A DNA stretch of 64,000 nt. Source: Lumbricus rubellus (Eukaryota; Annelida; Clitellata; Crassiclitellata; Lumbricidae). The notes under the pieces are model-generated. The model saw nothing but the letters and a program-made list of their open reading frames with translations, was not told the origin of the DNA and did no database searches. The stretch's first letter is position 1, and every line of letters begins with the position of its first letter. Of the stretch, positions 62,500 to 64,000 are shown in pieces. Position numbers and translations under genes: made by a program. The stretch covers positions 18,766,267 to 18,830,266 of the forward strand of contig OX243824.1 in NCBI GenBank assembly GCA_945859605.1. Reading direction: 5' to 3'.

Positions 62500-64000
62500 A
62501 CGGAGTTTTCTGTCTAGACTAGTGATGTGAGCGTGAAATATTTCATTTGAAATATTTCATTTCTGACAGTTTTTTTTGAAATATTTCAACGCCAAAAAAA
62601 CCGTTTTTTTACATCTATGTTTTTTTTTACATCTCTAGTTGACGATGACAACAAAGATGATGACATGGACGATGATGAATAACAATGAGGAAATCTTGTA
62701 ACTGACAGATTTTAGCAGTAGGCCTATAATTACTATTAATGAAGGTTCACTCTGTCTGACCGATAGTACTATAATACTATTTATGTTTGTGTTCTAAGTT
62801 CTATTCTTAGAACTTTTTGTAAAATTTTGTTTGCCGGATTATTAATTTATTGAGTCTAGTTGACATAGTATTTGTGATTTATAATTTGTCTTGTAAAGTC
62901 ACTAAAGTGTTTCGAATTCTATACGATTGACTGTGTCCTAGGCTAGCAGAATTTAGCTAAAATCACATTTATTTAATTTATGACAAAACAAGTGATTAAT
63001 AATAAATGTTAAGCATAACAATGAACAATAACATCTACTTTATTAGATCAAACTGCAATTTCTGACATTTGGTGAATAAAACATGTTTTTCAACATATAA
63101 TGTAACTCTCATAAAAGTCATTCTTAAAAACAGGTAATTAGAAATAAATTGAGTATCTCGAGGATGGTCATCACTAACACAATAATGCATATATTGAATA
63201 TTTAGGGTTTAATATTCGTAAATATTCGTGAATATTAAAAAAATTTAATATTCGTAAATATTCGTAAATATTCGTTAACGGATTAAAGTGAACCATCGAA
63301 ACCACAATGTTACACAGTAAAGCACTGTAAGTTTCTGCATGTCTCCATGACATTCACCCGCTGTCAGAGCAGGGCTGACTTAAAAATCTGCAATGCACTT
63401 ATTATGCTGAGAACGGGATAAGTTTTGTTTGTAATCTGGCACTATTATTTCCTGCGTTGGCAAATATATTTACTCATCCTAGCTGCTACACAGCCTACAC
63501 TGATATAAAACTACGGTACTTTATCAATTTGCAGATGCTATTATAGGCAAAGTTTATTTATAATTCAGCCTATTGCTGCTGTTACTCTCTTGCTAACTGC
63601 TCTGCCTCTTTTCAGTTGGGGAGGATGGTCAGAAGTCAGACAAAGTGACTAACATTAAGACAGTATCGAATGGGATATGAATGCCGCATGCATGGCCACG
63701 CACATTGACCAGACCCAGCAGAGACTTTGACGTTTTTATAGCAATAAATCTATTAAAGTTATCGCCAGTTACTGATATCGGCCTATGTGTAGGCCTATAG
63801 GCTAACTCAAATTTGAACAATTTATTCAGTAAAACTTAAACATTTTCTTAAAATTTAAAAACAAAATAAGAAATGTAATAAATAAGAATAAAGAATTTCT
63901 TGAAAGAACATAGGCCTACTTTTTTACGAATATAATATTCGTTGGCAGTTTTAATATTCATTAATATTCGTGAATATTTGAAAATCTTAATATTCATAAT
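62500..64000. other. AT-rich sequence, probable upstream K2P intron
   Basis: No exon recognised. Two clusters of TAATATTCGTAAATATTCG-type short repeats lie at about 63205-63285 and 63925-64000, and GAAATATTTCA palindromes at 62533-62590. Confidence 0.5.

Overview
The window is animal nuclear DNA, probably from a marine invertebrate. Its host genes are split into GT-AG exons separated by introns crowded with repeats. The protein sequences are closest to animal SCFD1/Sly1, B4GAT1, cornichon and two-pore potassium channels. The motif TAGGCCTA is very frequent between about 26 and 45 kb, which I associate loosely with echinoderm-like deuterostomes; the species assignment is a guess.

Host genes from left to right: the last nine coding exons I could trace of an SCFD1/Sly1 SNARE-regulator gene (+, 0.2-6.8 kb, including a 28-nt micro-exon); a complete three-exon B4GAT1-type glucuronyltransferase (-, 7.8-11.2 kb); a complete five-exon cornichon gene (+, 18.1-22.2 kb); two GT15 (KRE2/MNT1-type) mannosyltransferase-like genes (-, 24.3-25.4 kb intact, 31.0-32.1 kb frameshifted); a 14-finger C2H2 zinc-finger ORF (-, 38.9-40.2 kb); and two exons of a two-pore K+ channel (-, 45.3-45.6 kb and 62.0-62.4 kb). 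Between them lies a dense layer of small mobile elements: five hAT-type MITEs with exact 8-bp target duplications, two Helitron-like elements, a family of tiny TTAA-bordered palindromic elements, tRNA-derived SINEs, LINE fragments, and a recurrent LINE/SINE 3' tail ending in GCGCTATATAAAT plus (GAAT)n.

The main object is a 15,530-bp Polinton/Maverick element at 46330-61859, inserted in the intron between the two K+ channel exons. It has a perfect 6-bp duplication (CACATA) and 456-bp terminal inverted repeats that differ at about one base. It encodes a protein-primed family B DNA polymerase, an adenovirus-type cysteine protease, two fibre-like proteins with a shared N-terminus and different heads, a SAP-domain protein, a major capsid protein, several small virion-like proteins, a coiled-coil membrane protein, a dUTPase-fold protein, a penton-like minor capsid protein, an A32/FtsK-type packaging ATPase, a zinc-ribbon plus phospholipase A2 protein, and a chromodomain integrase. 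A further gene at the right end begins with the same TIR-encoded N-terminus as the polymerase and continues into five 28-residue repeats.

The Polinton looks young but damaged. One in-frame stop interrupts the penton gene and another interrupts a conserved structural gene. The integrase frame has no AUG before its first catalytic Asp and lies -1 to the phospholipase frame across a T TTA AAA slippery site. The integrase D-E spacing is short (28 residues rather than about 35). The most unusual points are the phospholipase-integrase frame junction, the TIR-duplicated gene head with its repeat protein, the swapped-head fibre pair, and the GT15 enzymes in an animal genome.
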